A DNA stretch of 5,457 bases from Bacteriovoracaceae bacterium (GTDB lineage: Bacteria; Bdellovibrionota; UBA1018): contig JAHFAC010000146.1 of the NCBI GenBank assembly GCA_023250755.1, positions 1-5,457 on the forward strand, in the 5' to 3' direction. Under the pieces are notes generated by a model. That model searched no databases, was not told where the DNA came from, and saw only the letters and a program-made list of their open reading frames with translations. The stretch's first letter is position 1; each line of letters starts with the position of its first letter. The translations under genes were made by a program, and so were the position numbers. This document shows, piece by piece, positions 4,910 through 5,457 of this stretch.

Positions 4910-5457
4910 ATGTGGTTTTTTTCTGACGAACAGAAAATGCTTCAAGACACTGTGCATCAATTTGCGCAGACAGAACTCGCTCCACGAATTGAAAAATTAG
5001 ACCAAGAAGAGGGGTTCAATCGGGAGTCCTTTCAAAAAATGGGAGAGCTTGGGCTACTCGGCATCACAGTAAAAGAAGTAGACGGTGGAACAGGCCTTGG
5101 TGCAGTAGCCGCCACAATTGCAATGGAAGAGATGGGTGCCGTCGATGCGTCAACCACTCTCTCCTATTTGGCTCACACCATCCTTTGCGTGAATCAAATC
5201 GGGAACAACTGCAATCCTGATCAAAAACAGCGTTACTTGCCAAAACTTTTGAGTGGCGAATGGATCGGCGGAATGGGGATGACTGAACCTGGCGCGGGAT
5301 CTGACGCGCTTGGGATGACCACTAAAGCGGTACGGCAGGGTGATTTTTACACTTTAAATGGAACAAAAACATTCATCACCAATGGCCCAGTCGGCGACGT
5401 ATTTTATTGTTATGCTAAAGTCGGAACCTCAAAAAAAGATATTTCTACTTTTATTAT
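4910..5457 (+). CDS. Acyl-CoA dehydrogenase, isovaleryl-CoA dehydrogenase-like (partial, C-terminus beyond window)
   Basis: The first 182 residues of an FAD-dependent acyl-CoA dehydrogenase (full family length about 390). These enzymes oxidise acyl-CoA to the trans-2-enoyl-CoA and pass electrons to electron-transfer flavoprotein. Seen here: the N-terminal helical domain (FSDEQKMLQDTVHQFAQTEL region, 4-23), GLLGITVKEVDGGTGLG (48-64), the flavin-contacting strand MTEPGAGSD (124-132), and LNGTKTFITNGP (149-160) in the middle beta domain. The stretch LAHTILCVNQIG (87-98) followed by QKQRYLPKLLSGEWIGGMGM (105-124) closely follows isovaleryl-CoA dehydrogenase, the leucine-degradation enzyme that makes 3-methylcrotonyl-CoA. 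The isovaleryl-type call is good; exact substrate is not proven, because the catalytic Glu lies past the window end. It is divergent from the minus-strand operon. No liu-cluster partner is visible because the window ends inside the gene. Confidence 0.93.
   Translation, partial: MWFFSDEQKMLQDTVHQFAQTELAPRIEKLDQEEGFNRESFQKMGELGLLGITVKEVDGGTGLGAVAATIAMEEMGAVDASTTLSYLAHTILCVNQIGNNCNPDQKQRYLPKLLSGEWIGGMGMTEPGAGSDALGMTTKAVRQGDFYTLNGTKTFITNGPVGDVFYCYAKVGTSKKDISTFI
4919..4937. repeat. Perfect 7-bp inverted repeat at the 5' end of the acyl-CoA dehydrogenase gene
   Basis: TTTTCTG (4919-4925), a 5-nt spacer, then CAGAAAA (4931-4937), within codons 4-10 of the acyl-CoA dehydrogenase gene and just upstream of the divergent operon. 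It could be an operator placed between the two units, a small mRNA hairpin near the start codon, or chance: the FFSDEQK codons partly force the sequence. Confidence 0.35.

Noticed and set aside
1..5457. CRISPR arrays, tRNA/rRNA genes, insertion sequences, attachment sites
   Set aside because: Reading both strands showed no regularly spaced repeats, no cloverleaf-like conserved arms, no transposase and no flanking repeats.

Overview
The window looks like ordinary chromosomal DNA from a Gram-negative bacterium. The evidence is a TonB-type energy transducer, an EI24/CysZ-type inner-membrane protein and an isovaleryl-CoA-dehydrogenase-like flavoenzyme, in DNA of roughly even base composition. The gene style, with its tightly packed operon, would suit a Bdellovibrionota or other 'delta'-type lineage, but that is an impression. 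No rRNA, tRNA, mobile element or CRISPR array is visible.

Layout: almost everything (about 143 to 4869) is one tight minus-strand operon, described here in transcription order. (1) A large cytoplasmic protein of about 659 aa with a (beta/alpha)8-barrel resembling GH14/GH42 glycosidases, followed by a Rossmann-like and a beta-sandwich domain (4869 to 2890). (2) A 244-aa protein of unknown family, overlapping gene 1 by 10 bp (2899 to 2165). (3) A metallo-beta-lactamase-fold hydrolase of the glyoxalase II / persulfide dioxygenase type (2157 to 1447). (4) A short TonB, joined to gene 3 by a 4-bp ATGA overlap (1450 to 923). (5) An EI24/CysZ-like membrane protein (907 to 143). After a 100-bp gap, a further minus-strand gene starts at 42 and runs off the left edge; only 14 codons are seen.

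On the right, the divergent plus-strand gene at 4910 encodes an acyl-CoA dehydrogenase cut off by the window end. Its Shine-Dalgarno and candidate promoter lie in, or directly against, the 5' end of the minus operon, so the two transcription units start practically back to back.

How the genes work together is not obvious. The acyl-CoA dehydrogenase points to branched-chain acyl-CoA (leucine) metabolism and is probably independent of the operon. The operon mixes a glycosidase-like protein, an unknown, a metallo-hydrolase, a periplasm-spanning energy transducer and a membrane protein. No named pathway explains the set. The most interesting point is that the barrel protein keeps the fold signatures of a beta-amylase/GH42 enzyme but, by hand alignment, shows no glutamate at either expected catalytic position, and it is translationally coupled to a protein of no recognised family.
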